A stretch of DNA of 64,000 nucleotides, taken from IMG/VR virus record IMGVR_UViG_3300046011_007348, positions 1 through 64,000 of that record; one strand, written 5' to 3'. A program made the position numbers and the translations under genes. The notes under the pieces were generated by a model. The model was not told the DNA's origin and ran no database searches. It worked only from the letters and a program-made list of their open reading frames with translations. Origin of the DNA: a virus. This document shows, piece by piece, positions 40,432-49,234 of this stretch. Position 1 is the stretch's first letter. The number at the start of each line of letters is the position of its first letter.

Positions 40432-42174
40432 ATGTGTAGCTATTTTCCATTTATGCTAAGAGACTATCAACAGTCAGCAATTAACCGGATATACCAGTTA
40501 TTCAGAAACAACATAACCAGTGTTATGTTGTACGCTCCTACGGGTGCAGGCAAAACGCATATCAGCAGCAAGATTATCGCTGATTGCTTGTCTAAGAACA
40601 GGAGAATTTTATTTTTAGTCCACAGGACTAAGTTAATTGAACAGACAATATCTACTCTGGTAAAAAGCTATGGAGTGAAACTAGAGCAGATAGGCGTTAT
40701 AGCGCCTAATTACAAGTCGGATTACAAATGTCCGGTTCAGATATCCATGGTGCAAACTATCCAAAACAGACAATATCCAGAAGACATCGGATTACTAATT
40801 GTGGATGAAGCCCATACCACTGCTTATTTCAGTGTGTTTGAAAAGTTACTAAATCATTACAGTGGTGGCATTTGGACACAATCTAAATGCTTTGTACTTG
40901 GTTTATCTGCTTCACCATGGAGAACTAAAAAGAGAGAAGGTTTTTGTAGATTCTTCCAAGCGATGGTACGCGCGCCATATCCAGAAGAATTGATTAAGCA
41001 AGGACATTTATGCAGCGCTAGACATTTTGGCTGGGGTGGATTAATTGATTACTCTAAACTCGATGTTGGAGCAGCTGGAGATTTTACCCAAAACAGTTTA
41101 GAGGTTGTTTGTAATAGCGAATATAACAAAGTTATTATAGACAAATTTCTTGAGTTATGCCCCACCAGGAAGACGATAGCTTTCTGCGCTGGTGTTAAAC
41201 AATCCATAGATTTAGCTGAACAATTCAATAGTGCTGGCATTAAAGCTAGTGTTGTTACCGGTGAAACTCCGGAATTTGTCCGGAAAGACATCTACAATCA
41301 ATTTAAACGTGGAGACATCCAAGTTATTAGTAGCGTATCTGTATTGTGTGAGGGCTTTGATGAGACTAGCTGTAATGCTGCAATTATTGCCCGTCCTACT
41401 AAATCTAGAGCATTATTGGTGCAGATGTGTGGTAGAGCATTGAGATTGCATCCTGATAAACAAGATGCTTATTTATTAGACTTTGGGGATAATTTTAAAC
41501 GACTTGGATTACCTGTCTCTAAATTCCCCACACCATTGTGTCCAACGTTTAAGAAAGCAGAAGAAATGCCAGTTAAAGAATGTCCTAACTGTTCTGCAAT
41601 ACTGCCAATTTTTGCTATGATTTGTCCTGATTGTGGACACTTGTTTGTGAAAGAGGAAGAAGAAGACACTCCAGACACTTTGCCTGAGTTTGGAGAGATA
41701 TTCTCCAAAGAACAACAAGAACAAATATCTTATCTAAGAGGACAACTACTACGTGCTTACAAAGCTGAAAGAGATATTGGGAGAGTCACGTGGTTGTTCA
41801 CAGAAAGATATAATTTTTTGCCTCCACAGCATTGGTATTTAGACGCTATTTTTAGACGTGGTAGAAATGTCCATCCCACAGTCAGAAAGACAGATGAACA
41901 AGCATTACTACGTTTCTTTAAGAAGACTAAACCCACCGCTAACTCTGGTTGGTTAGGAGAACAATTTAGGCGAGAATTTGGCAAAGGATATTATGACTTT
42001 GATGCAATCAACTGGAAAGATGTTTTAGGAGTTCCTGAGCATAGTAATTACAGTTACAAAGACGTAACTGATTTGTATAGACAAAAAATAGTACAAGCCT
42101 CTCCAGAAGATGCTTCGCTCTTAAACTTCTGCCTGGAAGAGGCATTGAAAATATTGAATTCGTCAGTCTATTAA
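40432..42174 (+). CDS. Superfamily 2 DNA/RNA helicase with zinc ribbon
   Basis: 580 residues. Motif I is APTGAGKT (35-42), motif II VDEAHTT (Asp125-His128), motif III LSASPWR, motifs V-VI VSVLCEGFDE and MCGRALRLHP, as in type I restriction or SSL2-like helicases. A four-Cys zinc ribbon (C-P-N-C and C-P-D-C) follows at about 383-402. The remaining 170 residues match nothing I know and may guide the enzyme to its target. It probably remodels DNA in replication or repair. Confidence 0.85.
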   Translation: MCSYFPFMLRDYQQSAINRIYQLFRNNITSVMLYAPTGAGKTHISSKIIADCLSKNRRILFLVHRTKLIEQTISTLVKSYGVKLEQIGVIAPNYKSDYKCPVQISMVQTIQNRQYPEDIGLLIVDEAHTTAYFSVFEKLLNHYSGGIWTQSKCFVLGLSASPWRTKKREGFCRFFQAMVRAPYPEELIKQGHLCSARHFGWGGLIDYSKLDVGAAGDFTQNSLEVVCNSEYNKVIIDKFLELCPTRKTIAFCAGVKQSIDLAEQFNSAGIKASVVTGETPEFVRKDIYNQFKRGDIQVISSVSVLCEGFDETSCNAAIIARPTKSRALLVQMCGRALRLHPDKQDAYLLDFGDNFKRLGLPVSKFPTPLCPTFKKAEEMPVKECPNCSAILPIFAMICPDCGHLFVKEEEEDTPDTLPEFGEIFSKEQQEQISYLRGQLLRAYKAERDIGRVTWLFTERYNFLPPQHWYLDAIFRRGRNVHPTVRKTDEQALLRFFKKTKPTANSGWLGEQFRREFGKGYYDFDAINWKDVLGVPEHSNYSYKDVTDLYRQKIVQASPEDASLLNFCLEEALKILNSSVY

Positions 42175-42335
42175 CATTTCTCCCAAAGTATGTTTGCTTT
42201 AAGCAGATTCACAGCTTGCAATTTACTTAATGCAGTAGTAACGACTGCAGGAGGATAAGTTGAAAATTGTTTAAGAATCTCGCCGTAATTGCGAGGTTCA
42301 TTACAAAATTTGACTAGCTCTTGTTCTAAATCCAT
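42171..42335 (-). CDS. Small hypothetical protein, possible winged helix (54 residues)
   Basis: 54 residues: MDLEQELVKFCNEPRNYGEI, then LKQFSTYPPAVVTTALSKL, then QAVNLLKANILWEKC. Helix, helix and strand order resembles a small winged helix. It has a consensus promoter directly upstream and its stop overlaps the helicase stop by four bases. Not verified by family. Confidence 0.55.
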   Translation of the reverse strand: MDLEQELVKFCNEPRNYGEILKQFSTYPPAVVTTALSKLQAVNLLKANILWEKC

Positions 42336-42361
42336 AACAATGGTAAAAATGGTACTCTAAA

Positions 42362-42389
42362 ATTATACTATAATCCATTGACATGTCAA
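42362..42389 (-). promoter_or_regulatory. Sigma70-type promoter (reverse) with palindromic -35
   Basis: Reverse strand TTGACA, a 16-base spacer, TATAAT. The -35 forms part of a 12-base palindrome TTGACATGTCAA (42378-42389), a likely repressor site. Confidence 0.75.
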
Positions 42390-42410
42390 ATTTAAAATTT
42401 ATTTAAAGCA

Positions 42411-42436
42411 AAGCCTGTGTTGATTGGCACAGGCTT
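42411..42436 (-). terminator. Terminator hairpin (reverse)
   Basis: A 9-bp stem (AAGCCTGTG / CACAGGCTT) with an 8-base loop. The reverse strand reads into TTTGCTTTAAA, a weak T tract. It would end the tail-tip operon. Confidence 0.6.
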
Positions 42437-42439
42437 AAA

Positions 42440-42820
42440 TTATTTAACATCATAGACTAAAAAGTTAGAACTCCATTCCAAAATGGATAGCAACATCTTT
42501 TGAAAAAAAATTATAAATAATGATTTGACTTTTACTACTGACTTAAAGATATTGATTTTAATGTTCCTGATTTCAAAAGTAACTGCATGAGATGCATCAT
42601 CAACTGAAACCAAGACAATTGATTTGATTTTAGATGGTTCAAATTTATCTGTCTGCATGTTATTAGAGCGTAAAAAAGCAATAAATCTAGGATAATGTTC
42701 AGTTATCAATATCCAGATATCGTCTTGACAAGATATAAATAAATCATATCCTTCTTCACTTTGAAAACCTGAGATTGAGCAATATTCAAGTATTTCTTTG
42801 ATAGGATTAAGATTATTCAT
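42440..42820 (-). CDS. Hypothetical protein at the end of the tail-tip operon
   Basis: 126 residues, Ile/Val/Phe-rich. A hydrophobic, partly basic stretch (VVKVKSLFIIFFQKMLLSIL) could be a membrane or buried helix. It overlaps the gpK-like gene by four bases. No family recognised; a holin-like or tail accessory role cannot be told apart. Confidence 0.5.
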   Translation of the reverse strand: MNNLNPIKEILEYCSISGFQSEEGYDLFISCQDDIWILITEHYPRFIAFLRSNNMQTDKFEPSKIKSIVLVSVDDASHAVTFEIRNIKINIFKSVVKVKSLFIIFFQKMLLSILEWSSNFLVYDVK

Positions 42821-43587
42821 TCAAAACTCCTGTGTCTGCATATATATCGTGTTGCATGTTTCCAGTAAGTGCCACCATAAACAAACAATTCGCTAGTTCT
42901 TTCACCTCCTAGATTATGTAAACCAGTGTTATTGTCATCAATTATTATGCTTACATGGTGAGGTTGTATGTTGTTTAAGCTCATAACAATGACATCATTT
43001 TTTTGATGTAATTCTCCAAATTCTAACTTACGGAAATTAGCTTTTTGGAAATTCTCTTCTATTAGATTCCAAGAAGAAGATGTTGTTTCTTGCAAAGAAA
43101 ACCCACGGGGAAAATCAGGTAAAGATATATCTAACATTCCTTTATAATAAGCTCTAAGCAAGCTAAAGCAGTCAGTCCTATTGTAAACAAATGGCCACTT
43201 TAAATAATAGTTGACTTCTTTAGGGGAACCGTCAATGAACAAAGGAAATGGATTAGCTAAATTTGCTGGATCAAACAAGTCCCAGGATTCAAAAGCAGAA
43301 TGGTACAGAATATATTTTATCTTACTGGATTTTGCATTACAAATATCTGGCGGGCTTAGATATTCGCTTTGTTCTGTCTTCCAGTGAGTGTGGTAAACAC
43401 CTTGGATGTCATTGTATCCAACTATTAAATCTAGTTCGTCCGGTTCAATAACAAATGCTTCATGCTTGTTCTCAGCAGCATTTGTACATCTATACGGCAC
43501 GTCTTCCACAATGACACCGCAAACTTCTTGTTCTGGAAACTCCTTTGCGTGTTCAATTATATGCTCTTTTATGTAAGCAGATATCAT
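42817..43587 (-). CDS. gpK-like tail-tip peptidase (JAMM + NlpC/P60)
   Basis: 256 residues with two domains as in lambda gpK. The JAMM/MPN part has E21-x-C-G and G-V-Y-H66-T-H68 with S78 and D81 as likely zinc ligands. The NlpC/P60 part has the Cys in NRTDCFSLLR (C140) and His in PHHVSII (H210/H211). Both cut peptidoglycan or tail precursors at infection or assembly. The gene follows gpM/gpJ-like genes, as in lambda. Spacing in the JAMM motif differs slightly from the usual, so the first domain may be weak. Confidence 0.8.
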   Translation of the reverse strand: MISAYIKEHIIEHAKEFPEQEVCGVIVEDVPYRCTNAAENKHEAFVIEPDELDLIVGYNDIQGVYHTHWKTEQSEYLSPPDICNAKSSKIKYILYHSAFESWDLFDPANLANPFPLFIDGSPKEVNYYLKWPFVYNRTDCFSLLRAYYKGMLDISLPDFPRGFSLQETTSSSWNLIEENFQKANFRKLEFGELHQKNDVIVMSLNNIQPHHVSIIIDDNNTGLHNLGGERTSELFVYGGTYWKHATRYICRHRSFE

Positions 43588-43958
43588 ACTCTTGGTGGGT
43601 AAACTTTAGAAATTATGCTGGCGTTAGATCTTACTTGAGTACTTGTTATTTTAGTAGAGATTGTGTATTGATTTTCTCCAACTGTGGTTACAGTCCATTC
43701 ATCACAAACACACTCTTTAAGATCTTCTCCTGTAGGACTCCATTCAAAAGAAGATAAAGAGTACTGTCGTAAATCAGCTAAAATAACATCTAATTCAGGC
43801 TTGCTATACACTGGACTGCGCACATCCCATTCACAATATGGTGATATGCCCTGCGTTAAGATTTGGCTGTAATTATCCCCTAATCTTGTTTTAATAGTTG
43901 GGATAATTGTGTTTTTAGATAACTGCCACAATGGCGATAATTCCAGCACTAAACTCAT
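43584..43958 (-). CDS. Second gpM-like minor tail protein
   Basis: 124 residues. The segment KECVCDEWTVTTVGENQYTI and following ISTKITSTQV match the end of the forward-strand gpM-like protein at 47897 (EWTIQALGEGIDLFSATFEQ), so the two look like distant paralogues. It lies between a fibre-like gene and the gpK-like gene with ATGA overlaps. Role in the tail tip is likely, exact place unknown. Confidence 0.55.
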   Translation of the reverse strand: MSLVLELSPLWQLSKNTIIPTIKTRLGDNYSQILTQGISPYCEWDVRSPVYSKPELDVILADLRQYSLSSFEWSPTGEDLKECVCDEWTVTTVGENQYTISTKITSTQVRSNASIISKVYPPRV

Positions 43959-44473
43959 AAGACAAAATATCCGATTGTGTAATTAAACGCAGAAGCAGCA
44001 CTTGAGACAATATTCAAAGCAGTGTTAGCTGTTAGCTTAAATTCTCTATTTGCTGCAAGACTTATATCTTTGACAGAACCTTGAGAGGACAAATAAAAGC
44101 GAATTCTGTCTGTAGATCCATCTCGAATAGTAATAGTCTGAGCGGTAGTACCTTCTAATTCAACTCTAATGAAAGACACATAAATACTTACTCCCGCTCC
44201 TGGCGCTGCTATTGCTGCTGTGGTAGTAGCAGTACTTGCAGTACCAGTTACAAATAGCATTGTTGGCGATACATTAGTTTTTACTAGTAATCTTTTTGCT
44301 AAAGAGATTAAACTTGCTGATGCAGTGTCTGATGTAGCAGCAGTGTCATCTTTAGTCCCAATAGCTGTTGATTCAAATTGCATCACATCTGGATTATTGG
44401 CAGTCCCAGCCCCTGAAGTTGTAGCTCTTTCCCGTAGTTGTCCGGCTCCGTCGATATATTTAACGCTTGGCAT
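43955..44473 (-). CDS. Tail-tip structural protein, Thr/Ala-rich
   Basis: 172 residues. MPSVKYIDGAGQLRERATT starts it; the middle is Ala/Thr/Gly-rich beta (TAAIAAPGAGVSIYVSFIRV) and it ends LTANTALNIVSSAASAFNY. This resembles small phage receptor- or fibre-binding proteins, but no family is firm. It is between the FN3-like gene and the gpM-like gene, overlapping the latter. Confidence 0.5.
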   Translation of the reverse strand: MPSVKYIDGAGQLRERATTSGAGTANNPDVMQFESTAIGTKDDTAATSDTASASLISLAKRLLVKTNVSPTMLFVTGTASTATTTAAIAAPGAGVSIYVSFIRVELEGTTAQTITIRDGSTDRIRFYLSSQGSVKDISLAANREFKLTANTALNIVSSAASAFNYTIGYFVL

Positions 44474-44474
44474 A

Positions 44475-44948
44475 TTAAAAATCTAAAGCAATGAATGAGT
44501 TTATTTTAGCACTTAACTTTAAGCTGTACGTTGTGTAATCCACAATAATAAATGACTCAGCCCAATCAGATGGATTTGTGTTGCTAAAAAATGTTGCCTT
44601 GACTCTTGCATAATAAGTAGTCTTAGGCATATTTGAAAACATGGCAAATGTCTCTATTGTGTTTTGAGCCATTTCCCATGCTCCTGTCAATCCTTTCTTA
44701 ATCTCTACAACATATCCAATTGTCCATGGAGAATTTTGCAAAGAACCATTGATTGTCTGTTGAGGTGGAAGCCAAGAAACATAAATATCAAAAAAGTTTG
44801 CTCCTTCCGTGATTGGAATACCATCAGCTGATAGTTTACCAATTGGATTAGTTGATACTGTAACTTCTCTTGGAACTACATTAACGTTGGGAGCATTAGA
44901 AGACACTCGTTGAGGCAACGAATCAAAAGCCCATTGTACTGGTGTCAT
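44475..44948 (-). CDS. Fibronectin-type-III-like tail-tip protein (gpJ continuation)
   Basis: 157 residues. FFDIYVSWLPPQQTINGSLQ followed by WTIGYVVEIKKG and YYARVKATFFSNTN is the look of a FN3 domain, usually found in the C-terminal part of central tail-tip proteins of the gpJ type. Here it is a separate gene overlapping the gpJ-like gene by four bases, as if gpJ had been split. Confidence 0.65.
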   Translation of the reverse strand: MTPVQWAFDSLPQRVSSNAPNVNVVPREVTVSTNPIGKLSADGIPITEGANFFDIYVSWLPPQQTINGSLQNSPWTIGYVVEIKKGLTGAWEMAQNTIETFAMFSNMPKTTYYARVKATFFSNTNPSDWAESFIIVDYTTYSLKLSAKINSFIALDF

Positions 44949-46879
44949 ATTGTTGACATACTATCAATAAAACTATATTTAGTACTATCATATTCTGATG
45001 CAGTAATTTCATGCATACCTTCAATCGTTTCTGAAACAGGCACTCTATTTATTACTCGATATTGTTTAGGAACAACAGAATTGCCGGATAATATCCAGTT
45101 AGATTCAGGTGGTGGTGCTGCACTAAAAGCAGAAGTTACTGTGACAACTGAAGTTGTATTAGCAGTGTTTTGTATTGTTTTTTGTTGCCAAGTACCATCA
45201 CTCAAAGTAACACTAATTTGATATGTTTGCCCTACCACTAACGTCACTGGACTATCTAGATTAATTGTGGTTGTAGTAGCTGAAATAATTAATCCTCCAG
45301 CACGCATTTCTAATCGTTCAGAGTCAGATACAGCAATAATATCTCCTGGTTTTATAAAAGCTGCATAAGCTCTAGCTTTAAATGTTACTGTCTCTTGTTC
45401 TAATCTATCAGAAATTAAAGCTGCCACTCCTGCTCGTCTTGCTTGTCCTCTGCTAGTGCATGCAATAGCTTCTAATTCTAATTCTTTAATTCCCCATTTT
45501 TGTATAGCAATTGGATCTTCTACCATCTCAACTGTTTTGCGGTAAAAATCAGCTGGATTTAGCCAACTTACTAATGCTACAGTTTTTTTGGATTTTAGCC
45601 CAACTCTGCTATATATAAAAACCCCATCTTCAACATCTGCTTGCGTAAATTGGTATTTAATAGCATCTGGTTTATCTGCAATAAATGTTATTGTTCCAGC
45701 CTGCCAATAAGCAAATCCTCTAAATATTGATATTAAAGATTCCAGTACTTGATATGCTTCTGTTTTAGATTGTAAGACAATATTACATTGAAATCTTGGC
45801 TCATAAATTGGGCTACCATTTGTGCTATATCCGCTTGGAACTAATTCATTACAGTATTTACTAATTTCGTATAATCCCCATTTATCTATTTGTTTAGTAT
45901 CAATATACTTGCCAAGTCCATATCTAGTATTTGTAATTAAATCATATAAAATCCATGCTGGATCTGAAACAGCTACGTTTGGCGTTTGGAAAACTCCATT
46001 CCAAACACCTTCGTAAAGAATACGTCTATTCAATCCATCTATTATGGCATTACTTGGAACTTGTACTAATCTCCCAAAAACTTCAAATAAGACATTTGGG
46101 ACTGAGCTAAACCCAGATGTGTCAAATGAAAAAGCTGTTAAAGCTGTATTTGGATAATTTAATTTTTTGTTTGTAATTTTTGCGTAAGAAACAAACGACA
46201 TACTGCGTTGATATCCAGTCTTTTCAGTTTCTGCATTATCTAAAGTAAGTTTGATAACTTTAATAGATAAATTACCCAACCCAGTAACTGGAGGAAATCT
46301 AAATCTATAATCAAATTCTGTTGGGCTTGAATAACGCCCAGAAACTACATTGTAATAAGTAAATAATGTTTCATAAGCATTATTTACTTCTCGTTGTATA
46401 ATAATTTGAAATTCTATATTAGTTGTTTCAATATTACCATTATCTGGATTCTGTCTTTGCATTTGAAAAGACAATTTTACTTTAACTTCATCAGGAATAC
46501 CACCTTGAATTTGTTGAGTAACACCAAGATTATTTCCTTCTCCATTCCATTCTACTGCTGCATTTACAGATATTTCGTTTGAAATAGTATCTCCAAATCC
46601 AAATAATTCAATTGGTGGTTGAATTTGAGTTCCTGCACGATAGTCAAATTGAACATTCTTGAAATTATCACTATTATCTTCATTTTTGACTGGAGTTTCA
46701 TCTAGATAAACTCTAGTCAATGGATTTGTCCCAAAACCTTGTATTGGGCCTTCTGAGATTGCTCCTAAAATGTAAGCAATCGAAGTACTTGTCCCTGTCA
46801 CTCTAGCAACATTAGGAGTTCCTCTTCCTCCTTTACCGCCGCCACTTCCTTGGATTTTTTTATGTTTTTTGTGTTTCAT
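44945..46879 (-). CDS. Central tail-tip protein (gpJ-like)
   Basis: 644 residues. RVTGTSTSIAYILGAISEGP then IQGFGTNPLTRVYLDETPV is the classic gpJ-type start, with YRAGTQIQPP later. The middle has strands like GRLVQVPSNAI and YEGVWNGVFQTPNVAVSDPA, WILYDLITNTRYGLGKYIDT, and LKSKKTVALVSWLNPADFYR, all typical of the gp27-like hub domain of these proteins. It is shorter than lambda J because the FN3 region sits in the next gene. It forms the tail tip and touches the receptor. Basic, Gly-rich N-terminus. Confidence 0.85.
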   Translation of the reverse strand: MKHKKHKKIQGSGGGKGGRGTPNVARVTGTSTSIAYILGAISEGPIQGFGTNPLTRVYLDETPVKNEDNSDNFKNVQFDYRAGTQIQPPIELFGFGDTISNEISVNAAVEWNGEGNNLGVTQQIQGGIPDEVKVKLSFQMQRQNPDNGNIETTNIEFQIIIQREVNNAYETLFTYYNVVSGRYSSPTEFDYRFRFPPVTGLGNLSIKVIKLTLDNAETEKTGYQRSMSFVSYAKITNKKLNYPNTALTAFSFDTSGFSSVPNVLFEVFGRLVQVPSNAIIDGLNRRILYEGVWNGVFQTPNVAVSDPAWILYDLITNTRYGLGKYIDTKQIDKWGLYEISKYCNELVPSGYSTNGSPIYEPRFQCNIVLQSKTEAYQVLESLISIFRGFAYWQAGTITFIADKPDAIKYQFTQADVEDGVFIYSRVGLKSKKTVALVSWLNPADFYRKTVEMVEDPIAIQKWGIKELELEAIACTSRGQARRAGVAALISDRLEQETVTFKARAYAAFIKPGDIIAVSDSERLEMRAGGLIISATTTTINLDSPVTLVVGQTYQISVTLSDGTWQQKTIQNTANTTSVVTVTSAFSAAPPPESNWILSGNSVVPKQYRVINRVPVSETIEGMHEITASEYDSTKYSFIDSMSTI

Positions 46880-46881
46880 GG

Positions 46882-47898
46882 TTAAGAACCACCATGCTCA
46901 TATTCTGAAGCACCATACTCATATCCTACATTCCAATGTATTTCTAGTTTTTGAGAATAATCGTAATTTTGAGATAATCCAGATGTTACTGCTCTAACAC
47001 GAATTGTCCAAGGGTTGACATTTGTATTGATATAAAAAGAACTGCACACAACAAAACCAGCCCCATCGTCTAAAGAGCAATTATATCCAGTTGAATATAG
47101 ATCCTCTGTCAAAAATCCTTGTGGGTTAAAAATTAATTTATTTCCAGATATTATAAACCGAGAATTATAAGTATCTCCATCCCCTTGCACTAAAGAGAAA
47201 GTAACAGGAGAGTTATTTGGATCTCCCAAGAATTGAAGAGTAGCAAGTTCACTATTTGCTTGGTATGAATCAGGATCAAATGAAGTTTGATTTTGAAATC
47301 TTATCTGAAGTGGATTACCACTAATTGAACTATCCACTCTACTTGAAATAACATACATACCTGTTTGTATTCTTCCGTATACAACAGGCATTCTACCGCC
47401 TTCTTGTGTGTTGTTAGGCAATCCTCCTATCGTTTTACTCGTTGGCTCCTCTTCCGGCTTGGCTGGCTTAAATAAAGAGCTAATACCAGCAAGTAGTAAA
47501 ATACTTCCTAATAAAATTGTGGTGCTAGATGTAAGTAGTGGAGTTCCCCAAATAGTTATTCCACCTGGAACCCAAATAGCTAAAGCAAACATTGCAGCAG
47601 CGCCGAGCCACATCCACCAATTATCTCCGCTACCAGCAAGCACAGGGACAATTCTAATGTTACGTACTTTCTTAGATATTGGGCAGCTAAGCTTGTCAAT
47701 TTTATCGTTAGTTATGTTTTCATGTCCAACAACTATGCGATATCTTACGCCACGATTTTCAGCATCTTGTAAATAACTTAAAAAATTGCTAAAATTAGCT
47801 TTTAAAGCACGAAGTACTTCAGCAACTGATTCTACCGCTAAATCAAGTTTGCTTGTAAATAAATCGCCTAATTCACCTTCTAGGAAGACAGAGATCAT
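46882..47898 (-). CDS. Tail assembly protein I-like (gpI)
   Basis: 338 residues. The start, MISVFLEGELGDLFTSKLDL then AVESVAEVLRALKANFS, matches lambda gpI, as does VLAGSGDNWWMW and a hydrophobic middle (about 100-140) with two membrane-like stretches. GGRMPVVYGRIQTG near 170-185 is a common motif. The C-terminal half is beta-rich and larger than usual, resembling cadherin-like or Ig-like strands. Its ATG shares bases with the oppositely directed gpM-like ATG (CATG). Confidence 0.8.
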   Translation of the reverse strand: MISVFLEGELGDLFTSKLDLAVESVAEVLRALKANFSNFLSYLQDAENRGVRYRIVVGHENITNDKIDKLSCPISKKVRNIRIVPVLAGSGDNWWMWLGAAAMFALAIWVPGGITIWGTPLLTSSTTILLGSILLLAGISSLFKPAKPEEEPTSKTIGGLPNNTQEGGRMPVVYGRIQTGMYVISSRVDSSISGNPLQIRFQNQTSFDPDSYQANSELATLQFLGDPNNSPVTFSLVQGDGDTYNSRFIISGNKLIFNPQGFLTEDLYSTGYNCSLDDGAGFVVCSSFYINTNVNPWTIRVRAVTSGLSQNYDYSQKLEIHWNVGYEYGASEYEHGGS

Positions 47899-48226
47899 GA
47901 GTTATCCTATTATTCCTTTGGTTCCAAATTGGGACAGCACAAAGTCAGAGCAATCAAATATTATTGTAACTAAATACCAGCCTAACACAATTGAGGCAAG
48001 ATCATCAAGAACTAAAATCAATACCACAAATGTTACTTTCTCTGTGTCTGTTAATATAACTAATGGAACTGCTGTAGACACATTCTTGAGAGAACGTAAT
48101 GGCAAAGCATTTAGAGTGGAAAATGACACTATGCTTTACTCTTGTACAGAATGGACTATACAAGCATTGGGAGAAGGTATTGATTTATTCTCAGCTACAT
48201 TTGAACAAGTTAGGAGATTTTTATGA
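47897..48226 (+). CDS. gpM-like minor tail protein
   Basis: 109 residues. FSVSVNITNGTAVDTFLRER and the end EWTIQALGEGIDLFSATFEQ match the gpM family, which joins tape measure and tail tip. The ATG at 47897 lies on the palindromic CATG shared with the reverse-strand gpI-like start; a longer reading into the gpI gene has no support. It overlaps the gpL-like gene by four bases (ATGA). Confidence 0.7.
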   Translation: MSYPIIPLVPNWDSTKSEQSNIIVTKYQPNTIEARSSRTKINTTNVTFSVSVNITNGTAVDTFLRERNGKAFRVENDTMLYSCTEWTIQALGEGIDLFSATFEQVRRFL

Positions 48227-48954
48227 TTCCAAATTTATTAAGTTTGAATCCAGATTCATTTATAGAATTATATGAAATATATAAATACAGAGTGGAAGAT
48301 ATAAATAAAGATGAAGCTGCACAAAATCCTAACGTGCCATCAACAATGATTGAAACAATTAGGATTGGTAGTATAGCTATTGATGAAAACACACCATGGG
48401 TTGTCTTTGAAGGCAAAACTTATTATGCAGTTGGATGCCAAGGAGAAGGATTTGATTTAATCGGACGTGGTACTATTCCTACTCCAACATTAACTGTATC
48501 TAACGTTGGTGGTATTTTAACTAAATGGCTAAAAGACAGTAGAGATCCAGCATACAGACTGGAAGGCACACACGTCAAAAGGCGCGTGACTCAAAAAAGA
48601 TTTTTAGATGGACAAGTAGATGCTAATGCTGGGGTAAAAGAACTGCCAATACAAATTTATGTTATTGAACAGCTAGTAGAAGAGAACTATACTAACGCAA
48701 AATTCAGACTTGGATCTGCCTTTGACGTTGAGGGAATAACATTGCCAGCTAGAGTAATGGTGCGTAGCTGCACTTGGGTATATCGTAGTCCAGAATGCAG
48801 TTACGCTAATCCTGCAAAATTTACAATAAATAATGAGCCAACCCAAAATGCAAGTGAAGATTTCTGTGCAAAAACTATTGCAGCTTGTGAAACAAGATTT
48901 GGTGCAGGCAGTATATTACCATTTGGTGGATTCCCAGGATTAAATACTTACTAA
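48223..48954 (+). CDS. gpL-like minor tail protein with iron-sulphur Cys set
   Basis: 243 residues. The C-terminal domain has C183-x8-C192 and C215-x6-C222, the spacing of the four cysteines that bind an Fe-S cluster in lambda gpL, plus R-F near 225 and FGGFPG at the end. The N-terminal part has the gpL-style start (NPDSFIELYEIY) and GDSR-like strand order. It sits in the tail tip. The gene is on the forward strand with gpM, opposite to gpI, J and K. Confidence 0.8.
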   Translation: MIPNLLSLNPDSFIELYEIYKYRVEDINKDEAAQNPNVPSTMIETIRIGSIAIDENTPWVVFEGKTYYAVGCQGEGFDLIGRGTIPTPTLTVSNVGGILTKWLKDSRDPAYRLEGTHVKRRVTQKRFLDGQVDANAGVKELPIQIYVIEQLVEENYTNAKFRLGSAFDVEGITLPARVMVRSCTWVYRSPECSYANPAKFTINNEPTQNASEDFCAKTIAACETRFGAGSILPFGGFPGLNTY

Positions 48955-49139
48955 ACCTCGGATTCGTTGCGTTTTAATTTCATGTATATCTTTATCTTGT
49001 TCCGTAGTTCTAGCTCCTGTATTAATCCACTAACAACTAATCTATTCACAATTGAACTGATAGATTCTTCTGTTTCTTGATGGATTGATTGTAAAACAGC
49101 AAAAACATCAGTTGATACAGACACGGAAACTTGTTTCAT
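48951..49139 (-). CDS. Ribbon-helix-helix DNA-binding protein
   Basis: 62 residues from the ATG at 49139, which is preceded by AGAGG. KQVSVSVSTDVFAVLQSI is the ribbon and first helix, ISSIVNRLVVSGLIQELE the second. It diverges from the helix-turn-helix gene at 49235, with an 18-base palindrome between. It probably represses one or both. Its end overlaps the gpL-like gene by four bases. Confidence 0.75.
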   Translation of the reverse strand: MKQVSVSVSTDVFAVLQSIHQETEESISSIVNRLVVSGLIQELELRNKIKIYMKLKRNESEV

Positions 49140-49154
49140 ATTACCTCTCATTGC

Positions 49155-49187
49155 TTACTAAATTAACTATACATTATGTATAATGTA
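49155..49187 (+). promoter_or_regulatory. Promoter over an 18-base operator palindrome
   Basis: TTACTA (49155), an 18-base spacer and TATAAT (49179). The -10 box lies in TACATTAT-GT-ATAATGTA (49170-49187), a perfect palindrome placed between the divergent RHH and HTH genes. Confidence 0.65.
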
Positions 49188-49198
49188 CATAGCAAAAA

Positions 49199-49218
49199 AG
49201 TCCGACTTTTGTCGGACT
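49199..49218 (+). promoter_or_regulatory. GC-rich hairpin in the leader of the HTH gene
   Basis: AGTCCGAC/GTCGGACT with a TTTT loop, then an unpaired GGAGGT site and ATG. On the reverse strand it is followed by six Ts and so would be a good terminator in front of the RHH gene. Confidence 0.65.
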
Positions 49219-49234
49219 AATGGAGGTAACATAC

